A DNA stretch of 64,000 bases from Cephaloticoccus primus. GTDB taxonomy: Bacteria; Verrucomicrobiota; Verrucomicrobiia; Opitutales; Opitutaceae. A program made the translations under genes and the position numbers. The DNA lies in NCBI RefSeq assembly GCF_001580015.1, contig NZ_LSZQ01000030.1, positions 1 through 64,000 on the forward strand, given 5' to 3'. The notes under the pieces are model-generated. The model did no database searches. It was given only the letters and a program-made list of their open reading frames with translations, and was not told where the DNA came from. Positions 1-7,345 of this stretch are shown here, piece after piece. Numbering within the stretch: the stretch's first letter is position 1; each line of letters begins with the position of its first letter.

Positions 1-846
1 GATCACTTCGCGGAGCGAAGCCGGCTCAAAAACCTGCGGAGAGAGGTCGAGGCCCAGCGCAGCCTCTCGCACTTCAAAACGAGTTTTGTCGCGCGTGCGC
101 TCATTGCGCAGCTCGATCGACTTCAGCATCCACTGGCCCGAGATTTTTTTCAGATCGCGCACAGTCATCGTCTTCAGCGGAGCGCCCGCAGCATCTAGAA
201 GCTTCGACTGAAGCAGCGCGTGAAATTGCTCGTCGAAATACGCGCGCACCGCGAGTGGCTCGCTAGCCGCGCCCTCCCCTTTTGGCGTGCGCAGCAAAAA
301 CCGATCCGCCGCACGCCCCAGCACTTTATCCGCGCCTTCAAAATCGAAGTCCTCCCAATAAAGGTAGGGCATCAAAAGATCGAAGGCGCTGATCTCCGCC
401 CCGGCCAACAGCGGTGCCTGCCAATCGCTCTCGGGCAAAAGCTGCGCAGTCGCCATGCTTGGCTCCCAAACCCAGGCGCGCGGGCGCGGCCCGTTTTGGA
501 CAAGTAGCGTGCGCAGGGGCTCGCCGCCCTCGCTGCCGTAGAGGACGACGCGAGAGACAGGGCCTTCCGCATTTCGGCTCCCCCAAAGCTGCCCATGATA
601 GACGCGCGCGCGCCCGCGCCGCGGCAGGATGCGCAGGTCAAACGAGAGGAAATAATCGCCCTCCAGCCCGACCTCGCGCAGTTCGCTCAAAATCTCGCCG
701 CCACGCGATTGCCGTGCCTCATCTCCATCGGGCTGAGGTTGGGCGGTGGCGTGCCCCGCCGCCAGCCACAGCCCCACGGCGCACAAAAAAGCCCGCCAAA
801 ATCCGGCGGGCAAAGTTTCCTGGAAACTACGAGTGAGCTTGGGCAC
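1..846 (-). CDS. LolA-like outer-membrane lipoprotein-sorting protein (partial)
   Basis: Reading from 846 to the window edge gives an open frame of about 282 codons with no stop; the C-terminus lies outside. The start is inferred: GTG at 844-846 is the only good start codon after the preceding gene's stop and is followed by a clear signal peptide (hydrophobic core ending LAAGHATAQ). The mature part (YFLSFDLRILPRRGRARVYH, then WQAPLLAGAEISAFDLLMPY, then KTMTVRDLKKISGQWML) has the pattern of the LolA-like/TP0789-type periplasmic proteins that handle lipoproteins or lipids. It lies 53 bp downstream of secG on the same strand and is probably co-transcribed. The assignment is from remembered family features, not a search. 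Confidence 0.65.
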   Translation of the reverse strand, partial: MPKLTRSFQETLPAGFWRAFLCAVGLWLAAGHATAQPQPDGDEARQSRGGEILSELREVGLEGDYFLSFDLRILPRRGRARVYHGQLWGSRNAEGPVSRVVLYGSEGGEPLRTLLVQNGPRPRAWVWEPSMATAQLLPESDWQAPLLAGAEISAFDLLMPYLYWEDFDFEGADKVLGRAADRFLLRTPKGEGAASEPLAVRAYFDEQFHALLQSKLLDAAGAPLKTMTVRDLKKISGQWMLKSIELRNERTRDKTRFEVREAALGLDLSPQVFEPASLREVI

Positions 847-899
847 GAACAGTTTTCTTTCGGAAAGCGAAAAGGCAAAAGCGGGCAGCTCGCGCCGGG

Positions 900-1337
900 T
901 CACTCACTCCTGGTGGCGGCCTCCGCGTTATCAGAGGCAGCGGGCGCCGCGCTCGTCGCATTGGTCGCTTCGGGCGACTCGCCGTTGAGCGGGATCTGGA
1001 AGCCCGGCAGCCCGACGTTGGGAGCCGCTCCTGCCTCGCCCACCTCGGCCTCAATCGTTGGGAGGGCCGCGCTCCCACCCGCACCGCCGTGCCGGTTTTG
1101 ATACAGGTGCCCGAGGTAGAGCGCGAAGCTCAAGACGAAGAAGGCAATCGTCGCATTGATCGTCGTCTTGCTGAGCACGTTGCCCGTGTCCGCGCCGAAG
1201 GTAGACTCCGTCATCCCGCCGCCGAGCACCGCCCCCGCGCCGCCATCGTTCTTGGCCTTCTGCATCAGCACCAGCAGGACTAGCGCGACAGAGACCAAGA
1301 TGAGTACGAAAGTAAGAATACCGAGTAGGATGCTCAT
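900..1337 (-). CDS. secG: Preprotein translocase subunit SecG
   Basis: This is the small inner-membrane subunit of the SecYEG protein-export channel. The first 25 residues form a transmembrane helix (MSILLGILTFVLILVSVALV) followed by the family signature LVLMQKAKNDGGAG and GGGMTESTFGADTGNVLSK, with a second helix at about residues 55-76. At 145 residues it is roughly twice the usual length, because of an Ala/Glu-rich tail of about 65 residues after the second helix. Such tails recur on several proteins in this window. It sits between parB and the LolA-like gene, on the same strand as both. The 446-bp gap to parB contains a mosaic repeat. Confidence 0.93.
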   Translation of the reverse strand: MSILLGILTFVLILVSVALVLLVLMQKAKNDGGAGAVLGGGMTESTFGADTGNVLSKTTINATIAFFVLSFALYLGHLYQNRHGGAGGSAALPTIEAEVGEAGAAPNVGLPGFQIPLNGESPEATNATSAAPAASDNAEAATRSE

Positions 1338-1444
1338 GGGGAAAAAGGAGGGCCGAGCATCGGTTCGCCCCCCGCTTTGTCAATCCGCAGCTTCACGAGC
1401 GTATACCCGCAGCGCACGCCAACGAAAAGAGCCGGAAGACTCCC

Positions 1445-1765
1445 GCTACGCGCGGGGCGGTGGCGGGTCGCCACTCCCATTGAATTTGCGATTTTGCCCG
1501 TGCGCGTTTCGCGCCCGCCCTCCCGCCCAAAATCGCAAATTTACATGAACCTCTCCCGACCTTCGGTCGGACAGGAAGTTCACCCATTAACCAAAAACTT
1601 CGCCCCAATGGGTTTCCGCTTCATTCGCATTTGATGCCGCATTTCCTGTCGCAACGCGACAGGGGGGCAAATTTGGGAATCGTGCTTCGACGCACAGCGT
1701 CGAGGCCGATTCCCAAATTGAATGGCAGGGGACACCGTCCCCCGCCGCCCGCGTAGGGCCCCCCG
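1445..1765. repeat. Mosaic hairpin repeat, copy 1
   Basis: This copy lies between the parB 3' end and the secG 5' end. The modules in order are a GC-rich edge at 1450-1482, hairpin A at 1483-1541 (14-bp arms AATTTGCGATTTTG), a small hairpin CCGACC-TTC-GGTCGG at about 1556-1570, a core at 1601-1638 (CCAATGGGTTTCCGCTTC and on), hairpin B at about 1646-1664 (CCTGTCGC-AAC-GCGACAGG), hairpin C at 1670-1719 (arms AATTTGGGAATCG), and edge E (GGCAGGGGACACCGTCCCC) from about 1723. Every module recurs in other gaps of this window. No ORF within it looks real. It accounts for most of the 1338-1783 gap. Confidence 0.85.
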
Positions 1766-1783
1766 CGCGCAGTGGCCGGGAGT

Positions 1784-2983
1784 TCAGAGCTCGACGCCGA
1801 GTTTCTCCAGCACGCGCTGGAGGTCCTCGTTGCCGCGGTACTCGATCACGATCCGCCCCTTCTTCGGCGTGTGCAGGACGGCAACTCGTGCCCCAAGCCT
1901 CGAGGTCAGGCGCTGCTCAATCGCGGCCACCGCTTCGGCATCGCGGTCGCTGTGCGCCGAGCCACCGCTTTTGCGACTGCCCGGCGCCGCGCGGCTCGGC
2001 TTTCCCGCTTCCTGCACGAGCCGTTCGGTCGCCCGCACGCTCAGCCCCTCCTCAATCACGCGGCGCGCCAGCAGTGCGCGCTGCGCAGCATCTTCCACGC
2101 CCAGAAGCACCTTGGCATGGCCCGTGGAAAACAGGTTTCGCGCCACGTAGCCTTGCAGCTCTTCGTCGAGCGAGAGTAGCCGCAGCGTGTTGGCGATGCT
2201 CGCGCGGCTGCGGCCGACACGGGCGGCGGCGGCTTCCTGCGTGAGATCAAAATCGCGGATCAAGCTCGCAAATCCGTGCGCCTCTTCAATCGGGTTTAAT
2301 CCGTCGCGCTGGAGGTTTTCGATCAACCCCAGTGCGGCCGAAGACGCGTCGCCCGCCTCGACCACCCGCGCGGGGATCGTCTTGAGTCTGAGTGCCTGAA
2401 AGGCGCGCCAGCGCCGCTCGCCTGCCACGAGCTGGTAGCGCCCTGCCACCTCGCGAACGACAATCGGTTGCAGGAGCCCCTCCGAGCGGATGCTCTCCGC
2501 CAGCTCGCTCAATGACTCCGGCGTAAACACGCGGCGCGCCTGATAAGGGCTGGGCTCGATCTGCCCAACCGGGATTTCCAGATACTCGGTCAGCCCACGA
2601 TCCAGCGTTTTTTCCACAGCGGGCGAAACGCTCTCGGGGACTGGCGCCGCCGGTGAGCGAGCCGCAGCGGCTTTGGCCGGCGGGGATTTCGCAGCAGGCG
2701 CAGCTCCCTCTTTTGCTGCGTCTCCAGCCGCGGCGCGCTTCACGGCCCCCCCCTTTCCCGCTGCCCGCGAAGGTGATTTTTTGGGCGCGGCTTTGGCAGA
2801 ATTTTTTCCCGCATTGGCCACAGCAGTGGGCGCAGCCGCCGCGGGGCGGGCTTTGGCCGACGACGGTGCTGCCGCAGGCGCGGGCGATTGGGTGGGAGAA
2901 GCGGGAGGGGGCGGGAGGGCGGCTTTGGCGATGAGGCCACCGAGGCCACGACCCAGGCGAGATTTGGCAGGAGCAGCAGACAT
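1784..2983 (-). CDS. parB: Chromosome-partitioning protein ParB
   Basis: This is a CTP-dependent DNA clamp that loads on parS sites near the origin and works with ParA in chromosome segregation. The N-terminus (SRLGRGLGGLIAKA) is the usual ParB leader and fixes the start. Residues of about 15-125 are an unusually long Ala/Pro/Lys linker. The ParB/sulfiredoxin-like domain follows (EPSPYQARRVFTPESLSEL, then GERRWRAFQAL), then the helix-turn-helix (LTQEAAAARVGRSRASIANT, NLFSTGHAKVLLGV) and a C-terminal dimerisation region. At 399 residues it is longer than the usual 280-300, because of the linker. No parA lies beside it, and I saw no parS-like palindrome in the window. The upstream LysM gene is 45 bp away on the same strand. 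Confidence 0.95.
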   Translation of the reverse strand: MSAAPAKSRLGRGLGGLIAKAALPPPPASPTQSPAPAAAPSSAKARPAAAAPTAVANAGKNSAKAAPKKSPSRAAGKGGAVKRAAAGDAAKEGAAPAAKSPPAKAAAARSPAAPVPESVSPAVEKTLDRGLTEYLEIPVGQIEPSPYQARRVFTPESLSELAESIRSEGLLQPIVVREVAGRYQLVAGERRWRAFQALRLKTIPARVVEAGDASSAALGLIENLQRDGLNPIEEAHGFASLIRDFDLTQEAAAARVGRSRASIANTLRLLSLDEELQGYVARNLFSTGHAKVLLGVEDAAQRALLARRVIEEGLSVRATERLVQEAGKPSRAAPGSRKSGGSAHSDRDAEAVAAIEQRLTSRLGARVAVLHTPKKGRIVIEYRGNEDLQRVLEKLGVEL

Positions 2984-3028
2984 TGGCGGGTATGTGCAAA
3001 AAAATGGGAGGAGACGGCTTACGCACGC

Positions 3029-3601
3029 TTACTTCGGCTGCGGGATGAAGAGCGTTTGCCCCACCTGAAGCCGCGTGGGGTCGCCGATTTTATTGGCGTT
3101 GATGATGTCGCGTGCCCGCGCCCCCGTCTTTTGCGCGATTGAGGAAATCGTGTCACCGCGCTGCACCGTGTAGCTCGTGCCCTGCTGCGAGTAGTCCTCG
3201 CTGAAAGTCGTCTGCACGGCGGGCCGCTGCGCCTGGCCCTTGGCGAGCGAGTCCAGCGCGGCATTCGTCTGCTTGGCGAGGGCCGAGATCTTGCGGTCCA
3301 CCTCCTTGAGCACCTCGCCCTTCGAGCTCGCCGCCGCCGCTTTTACGATCCGGTTCAGATCGGCCACCGCATCGTTGAGCTGCGAGACCGTCGCGTAGCT
3401 CTGCGCAGCGGAGTCGCTGCTGCGGCGCAGCGACGCATTCTCGCGCTCCAGTTGCTCCACGCGCAGCGTGAGCTCCCCCACCCGCTGCACGAGCCCGCGC
3501 ATGTCCTCGCGCAGGTTGGCCAGTTCGTATTGGAGCGAGTTGCCCTGTGCATGGGCACCCAGGGCAACCGCGAAAAAGATCAAAGTGAGGCGAAGCAACA
3601 T
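3029..3601 (-). CDS. Exported coiled-coil protein with C-terminal LysM domain
   Basis: A signal peptide (MLLRLTLIFFAVALGAHAQG) is followed by a heptad-rich segment (residues about 24-85, LREDMRGLVQRVGELTLRVE) expected to form a coiled coil, a linker, and one LysM domain at the end (TSYTVQRGDTISSIAQKTGA to LQVGQTLFIPQPK). LysM domains bind peptidoglycan glycan strands, so a periplasmic or outer-membrane-tethered cell-wall protein is likely. The architecture resembles YbgF/CpoB N-termini joined to LysM. A second protein of the same plan, but membrane-anchored, is at 57330-57896. It is probably co-transcribed with parB. Its exact role is unknown. Confidence 0.85.
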   Translation of the reverse strand: MLLRLTLIFFAVALGAHAQGNSLQYELANLREDMRGLVQRVGELTLRVEQLERENASLRRSSDSAAQSYATVSQLNDAVADLNRIVKAAAASSKGEVLKEVDRKISALAKQTNAALDSLAKGQAQRPAVQTTFSEDYSQQGTSYTVQRGDTISSIAQKTGARARDIINANKIGDPTRLQVGQTLFIPQPK

Positions 3602-3648
3602 GGCCCCACAGCCTCTCCCGACCTTTCAGTCAAAAACAAGACCTTACG

Positions 3649-4280
3649 TCAGTTTTGCTCACCGCCTGTCGTGAGTTCGCCTAACGCGGAGGCCACCCTC
3701 CGGCGGCGACGGCGAAAAAACCCGAACCCAAGCCCGACCACCCCAAACGCCGCCCCATAAGTCGCAGGCTCGGGGACGGGCGGCGTAAATCTCTCCCCAA
3801 AGTAAACTGTATAGTAAGGGCCAACTTTTCCGTCGACTATCCTCGCTTTATATAGAAGCCCATCCAAGGGATTTCGTAAAATAATACGATCCGCCCCAGC
3901 CCCTATCTCCTTCACTCCCAGAAGAGCTAACTCACTAAAATTTTCTAATACCAAAAAGCTACTCGAACTTATAGAAAATTTCTCAAGGTAGATACGTCCC
4001 CCATACGTATTAGTATTGGAAAAATCCAAAATTCCCATAGTATCATCCCCAACAGTAATGCGATCAAAATGATGCCTATCCCCGCGATAGGGGGGGACAA
4101 GGTAATAATTATCTGAAGAATCAAACTCAACTATATAATTACGGTCACGAGTAACTTCTCGAATCACCGTCCCCCCTTGCACTGCGCATTCTCCGACAGG
4201 GGGGGGGGGATATACGCATGCGCGAGTGGCAAGAAGCAGAGAGAGCTAATACAGGGAATCAGTTTCTTATAGATCAGCAT
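3649..4280 (-). pseudogene. PEP-CTERM protein gene interrupted at a C11 tract
   Basis: The C-terminal part has an exosortase sorting signal: VPEPATYG, a hydrophobic stretch and RRRRRR. The tail of about 15 residues after the Arg cluster is unusual. The longest intact frame (3649-4182) starts with GTG and has no signal peptide. A good one, MLIYKKLIPCISSLCFLPLA followed by HAYIPPP, begins at the ATG at 4280 but is in another frame. The two frames meet at a run of 11 C (plus-strand G at 4199-4209). Twelve or nine C would join them into one protein of about 210 residues; with 11 the signal-peptide frame stops after about a dozen codons. The gene is much more AT-rich than its neighbours, which suggests recent acquisition. 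The break may be phase variation, decay or a sequencing error. Confidence 0.75.
4199..4209. repeat. Homopolymer G11 (C11 on the coding strand)
   Basis: An 11-base homopolymer lies just after the signal-peptide codons of the PEP-CTERM gene. Its length sets whether the signal peptide is in frame with the rest of the protein. It is the longest single-base run I noticed in the window. Confidence 0.9.
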
Positions 4281-4451
4281 AGTGATATATACCTATCTGC
4301 CGCGCGATTGCTTCTATAAACAGCAATCAATCGACTATTTATTGGTAAGCACTACACGGTTTCCTGTTCAGAAGTCTTCATACCAAGCAAGTAAGTCCCC
4401 CCGGTTAAACATGAGTAGTTTCAGACAGAGCCGGGCGGGAATCTTTTAGGC

Positions 4452-5384
4452 TCAGGCGAGCAGCAGCCCGATTGCGAGGAGGAGGGCGTAGAGGCCGAGG
4501 AAGCGGCCGCTGGCGCCGAGCAGGGAGATCAACTCACTGGGATCGCGGCTGGTGCGCAGGGTGCGCTGTTGGCGCCACGCTTCGGGAATCAGCACTAGCG
4601 GCAGCAGGAGCCAGACGCTCGCTCCGGCGAGCGCTACCGCAACGACTGGCAACGCAAAGCTGAGAATAAAGGCCGCGCCAAACTGGGCGCACGCGAACTT
4701 TTTCCCGAAGCGCACTACCGTGGTGCGTTTACCGACCTGTCGGTCTTCCGCTTCGTCGCGGTAGTTGTTTAGCACCAGAATATTCGCCGCCAGCAGACCG
4801 ACCGGCAGCGAGAAAATGAGTGCCCGCGCGTCCAGCGCGCCCGCCTGCACATAGTACGTCCCCCCCACGGCCACGGGGCCAAAAAAGATCAGCACAAACA
4901 CGTCGCCCAGCCCGTGATAGGCCAGCGGATACGGGCCACCGGTGTAGGCAATCGCGCAGAGCACGCTCACTGCGCCAATCGCCGCGAGCCCCCAGCCGCC
5001 CCACGCGACGAGGAGCAGCCCGAGCGCAGTTGCCACGGCGAAGACCAGCCACATGGCGCGCCGCATCGTCGCTGGCGCGACAAGGCCCGCAACCACAGCG
5101 CGGCGCGGGCCCACGCGGGCGGCAGTGTCGCCGCCTTTGATAAAGTCGTAGTAATCGTTGGCGAAGTTCGCGCCGATCTGCATCAGGAGCGAAAAGGCCG
5201 CGCAGAGCGCCGCCGCCCGCCAGTCAAAGCCGCCGTCGTGCCAAGCGAGCGCCGAGCCGACCAAAACAGGAGCAATCGCCGCAGGAAGCGTCTTGGGCCG
5301 CGCCGCCTCGATCCACGGCGCCCAGCCCGCGCCGCGCGGCGCAGAAGGAGGAGCCCCCGCTCGATTCGCAGTTTGCCCACTCAT
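4452..5384 (-). CDS. menA: 1,4-dihydroxy-2-naphthoate prenyltransferase MenA
   Basis: This is an integral-membrane UbiA-family prenyltransferase that attaches the polyprenyl tail to 1,4-dihydroxy-2-naphthoate, giving demethylmenaquinone. The first Asp-rich motif (NFANDYYDFIKGGDTAARVG) and the second region (LNNYRDEAEDRQVGKRTT) are both present, among about eight hydrophobic helices. At 310 residues it has the normal length. An N-terminal PWIEAARPKTLPAAIAPVLV is typical of MenA rather than of UbiA or heme O synthase. The start overlaps the stop of the acylphosphatase gene (ATGA), so the two are translationally coupled. It belongs with menF and menD at 7251-10694, which are in a different transcription unit. 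Confidence 0.95.
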   Translation of the reverse strand: MSGQTANRAGAPPSAPRGAGWAPWIEAARPKTLPAAIAPVLVGSALAWHDGGFDWRAAALCAAFSLLMQIGANFANDYYDFIKGGDTAARVGPRRAVVAGLVAPATMRRAMWLVFAVATALGLLLVAWGGWGLAAIGAVSVLCAIAYTGGPYPLAYHGLGDVFVLIFFGPVAVGGTYYVQAGALDARALIFSLPVGLLAANILVLNNYRDEAEDRQVGKRTTVVRFGKKFACAQFGAAFILSFALPVVAVALAGASVWLLLPLVLIPEAWRQQRTLRTSRDPSELISLLGASGRFLGLYALLLAIGLLLA

Positions 5385-5686
5385 CGGGAAAGCGGAGCCT
5401 CTTCCGCCAAAATTTCGGGGCGAATCTCGAAGCCTTGAAATTGAGGCGGGCGCGAGTCCGCCACGCGCTCGGTTTTTTGGACAAAACCATGCATCCGCTC
5501 CCCAACCGCCTCGACCAGCGCGGCGATTTCCGCGCCTTCGACATCGAGTAGGACGCGCCCGTCAGCCAGGTTTTGAACGTAGCCCGCGACTTCAAACTCC
5601 TTGGCGACCTGGAGCACCGCGTAGCGAAAGCCCACGCCTTGCACCCGCCCAGAAAAGTAAACCCGCTCGTGTTGCACTTCGGCCAT
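5381..5686 (-). CDS. acyP: Acylphosphatase
   Basis: This is a small cytoplasmic enzyme hydrolysing carboxyl-phosphate bonds such as 1,3-bisphosphoglycerate and acetyl phosphate. The phosphate-binding loop with its catalytic Arg (YFSGRVQGVGFRYAV) and the catalytic Asn (GYVQNLADGRVLLDVEG) are both present. It has the expected size (101 residues, family about 90-100). It is the first gene of a two-gene unit with menA; the 4-bp overlap is at 5381-5384. A functional link to menaquinone synthesis is not known, so this may be a chance pairing. Confidence 0.93.
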   Translation of the reverse strand: MAEVQHERVYFSGRVQGVGFRYAVLQVAKEFEVAGYVQNLADGRVLLDVEGAEIAALVEAVGERMHGFVQKTERVADSRPPQFQGFEIRPEILAEEAPLSR

Positions 5687-5744
5687 ATCGCAGCGGATTA
5701 AAACGTCCGCCTCTTACGGCGACTACTAAAAACACCACTGCGCG

Positions 5745-6050
5745 CGGGCGCGGTCTTCGACCGTTTTATTTTGCGAGCCGCCCGTTGGCGGCTCGTCCGG
5801 TATCCCCTCCCAAATTTCGTACGCTGCCGCGTTGCGACAGGGCTGGAAGCATCAAATGCGAATGAAGTGGAAACCCATTTGGGCACGGCGAAAAAGTTTA
5901 CGGGTTAAACTCCCACCTGAGCTCCATTCAGGGATTTCATTCAACTGTGCGGCTTGTTCGTCGGGAGGAACGCCCGACAGCAAGCCGCACAGTAAATGGC
6001 AGGGGACACGGTCCCCCGCCCCACGCGCAGTGGGGGACTGCCACTATCCC
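5745..6050. repeat. Mosaic hairpin repeat, copy 2
   Basis: This copy lies in the gap between divergent acylphosphatase and the plus-strand gene at 6099. Modules: G at about 5752-5797 (TCTTCGACCGTTTTATTTTG, then inverted GAGCCGCC/GGCGGCTC); a damaged hairpin B (right arm GCGACAGG near 5834); the core on the opposite strand relative to copy 1 (AAATGCGAATGAAGTGGAAA, CCCATTTGGG); hairpin D at 5944-5993 (13-bp arms ACTGTGCGGCTTG / CAAGCCGCACAGT plus an inner GTCGGG stem); and edge E at about 5996-6035. Any promoters for the flanking genes must lie in or beside the repeat. Confidence 0.85.
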
Positions 6051-6098
6051 CACTTGTGGGTTGCGCCGTGGGCGAGTCGCGTCACTGTCACGGGCAAC

Positions 6099-6953
6099 AT
6101 GATGAGCGACTTCGAGGCCGACGGTTTTTACGACGACGATTGGAGCGAGTGCGGCGAGTTGTCCTGGAACGAATTCGACTGGGAGCGCTACCTGCGCGTG
6201 CAAGACGAGGGCCTGCACCGCTACTTGGCCATTTACGAAAGCGTGCTCACGCACCCGAGGCGCATTGACGAAGTCGCGCGCCAGCTCGGCTGGGGCGAGT
6301 GGGAGGGCCACGAGATCGACTTGCAGGATGAGGCAGCTGACACCGAAGCGAAGCAGGGCGACGACGCGACGGCCGCTCCCACCGTCACTCTGCCGCCTGT
6401 CGTACTCGCCAAGACCACTCCCGCCGAGGCCGCCAAGGCGGCTCCCTCCGTCGCAGCTTCGCTGCCCTCAGCCGTGCTCAGCGTCACAGTTCCCCAGCCG
6501 GCGCCCCTCAGGAGTACTGGCGAGCCGAGCCACCAATTCGGCAGCGACTTCGAGGTCTACACGCTGCACAAAAACCCGGTCTACGTCGCCACCCGCGCAC
6601 TCTACCTGCGGCTGCGCCGCAACTGGGAGCTCCTCGCCGCGAGTCCCGAAAGCATTCCCCTAAAAATCGCCCTACCCTACCTCTCGTCGCTCCACGCGGG
6701 CGAGACCCACGCGCTACAGGCGATTCAGGCCGTAGAGTTCGGCGACTACGCGATGAGCGTGTGCCTGTTTAAACGCGCGCTGGCCGCGCTTAATCAGAGT
6801 CTCGGCCTGCTCGCCAAGGCCGACACCGAGGCCGCCAAAAATTACGCCGAGTCGATGCGCATCAGCCTCTTTGACCTGCGCGAGATCTGGCTGCGCGTCA
6901 GCCAAGACTCCCGCGAGGAATTCAACTACTGGCTCCACGACGACGAGCCATAG
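6099..6953 (+). CDS. Hypothetical acidic cytoplasmic protein
   Basis: I do not recognise this protein. The open frame extends upstream through the mosaic repeat to 5832, but sequence typical of this genome's proteins begins at the tandem ATG codons at 6099 and 6102. It has three parts: an acidic, aromatic N-terminus (SDFEADGFYDDDWSECGELS, residues about 1-80), an Ala/Pro/Thr-rich linker (about 80-150), and a helical C-terminal region (about 160-284, YVATRALYLRLRRNWELL, LDLREIW-type helices) ending NYWLHDDEP. There is no signal peptide or membrane helix. Composition and codon use match the surrounding genes, so it is probably a real lineage-specific gene. It stands alone on the plus strand between repeat copies 2 and 3. 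Confidence 0.6.
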   Translation: MMSDFEADGFYDDDWSECGELSWNEFDWERYLRVQDEGLHRYLAIYESVLTHPRRIDEVARQLGWGEWEGHEIDLQDEAADTEAKQGDDATAAPTVTLPPVVLAKTTPAEAAKAAPSVAASLPSAVLSVTVPQPAPLRSTGEPSHQFGSDFEVYTLHKNPVYVATRALYLRLRRNWELLAASPESIPLKIALPYLSSLHAGETHALQAIQAVEFGDYAMSVCLFKRALAALNQSLGLLAKADTEAAKNYAESMRISLFDLREIWLRVSQDSREEFNYWLHDDEP

Positions 6954-6954
6954 C

Positions 6955-7345
6955 TTCCACTGCGCGTGCAGCGGTGGCCCTGCGCGGGCGGCGGCAGGCG
7001 GTGCCTGCACCCATTTACTGTGGCACTTGCTTGTCGGGCCTTCTGCCCGACAAGCAAGTGCCACAGTAGAAAGGCCCCGACCATTAATCGGTGATTCACC
7101 GGCAAATCGTTTTCTCTCGCCCAAATGGGCACGCGCTCCATTCGCATTTGAAGCTCCTGTCCCAGTCGCAACGCGACTGGGGGATGTCCCTTTAAATTTG
7201 CGATTTTGGGCGGGAGGGCGGGCGCAAAGCGCACGGGCAAAATCGCAAATTCAATGGAGGTGGCGACCCACCACCGCCCCACGCGCAGGGAAGTCTTCGA
7301 CTCGCTCATTTTGCGAGCCGCTCGTTGGGGCGCCGTTGGTCGCTA
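6955..7345. repeat. Mosaic hairpin repeat, copy 3
   Basis: This copy lies between two convergent genes. Modules: GC-rich edge at 6957-7012; hairpin D at 7017-7067, with perfect 23-bp arms (starting ACTGTGGCACTTGCTTG) and loop CTTCT; a small hairpin near 7077-7092; the core (CGCCCAAATGGGC then CATTCGCATTTGAAGC) at 7118-7155; hairpin B variant CCCAGTCGC-AAC-GCGACTGGG at 7161-7181; hairpin A at 7195-7251; edge E at about 7252-7290; and module G at about 7291-7335. The menD stop codon overlaps hairpin A, and the last menD codons lie in modules E and G. Confidence 0.88.

Noticed and set aside
5944-5993. Hairpin D as an integron attC site or IS200/RAYT-type REP
   Set aside because: No RYYYAAC/GTTRRRY core boxes at the ends and no GTAG/GGAG foot tetranucleotide beside the hairpin; no integrase or RAYT gene is in the window.
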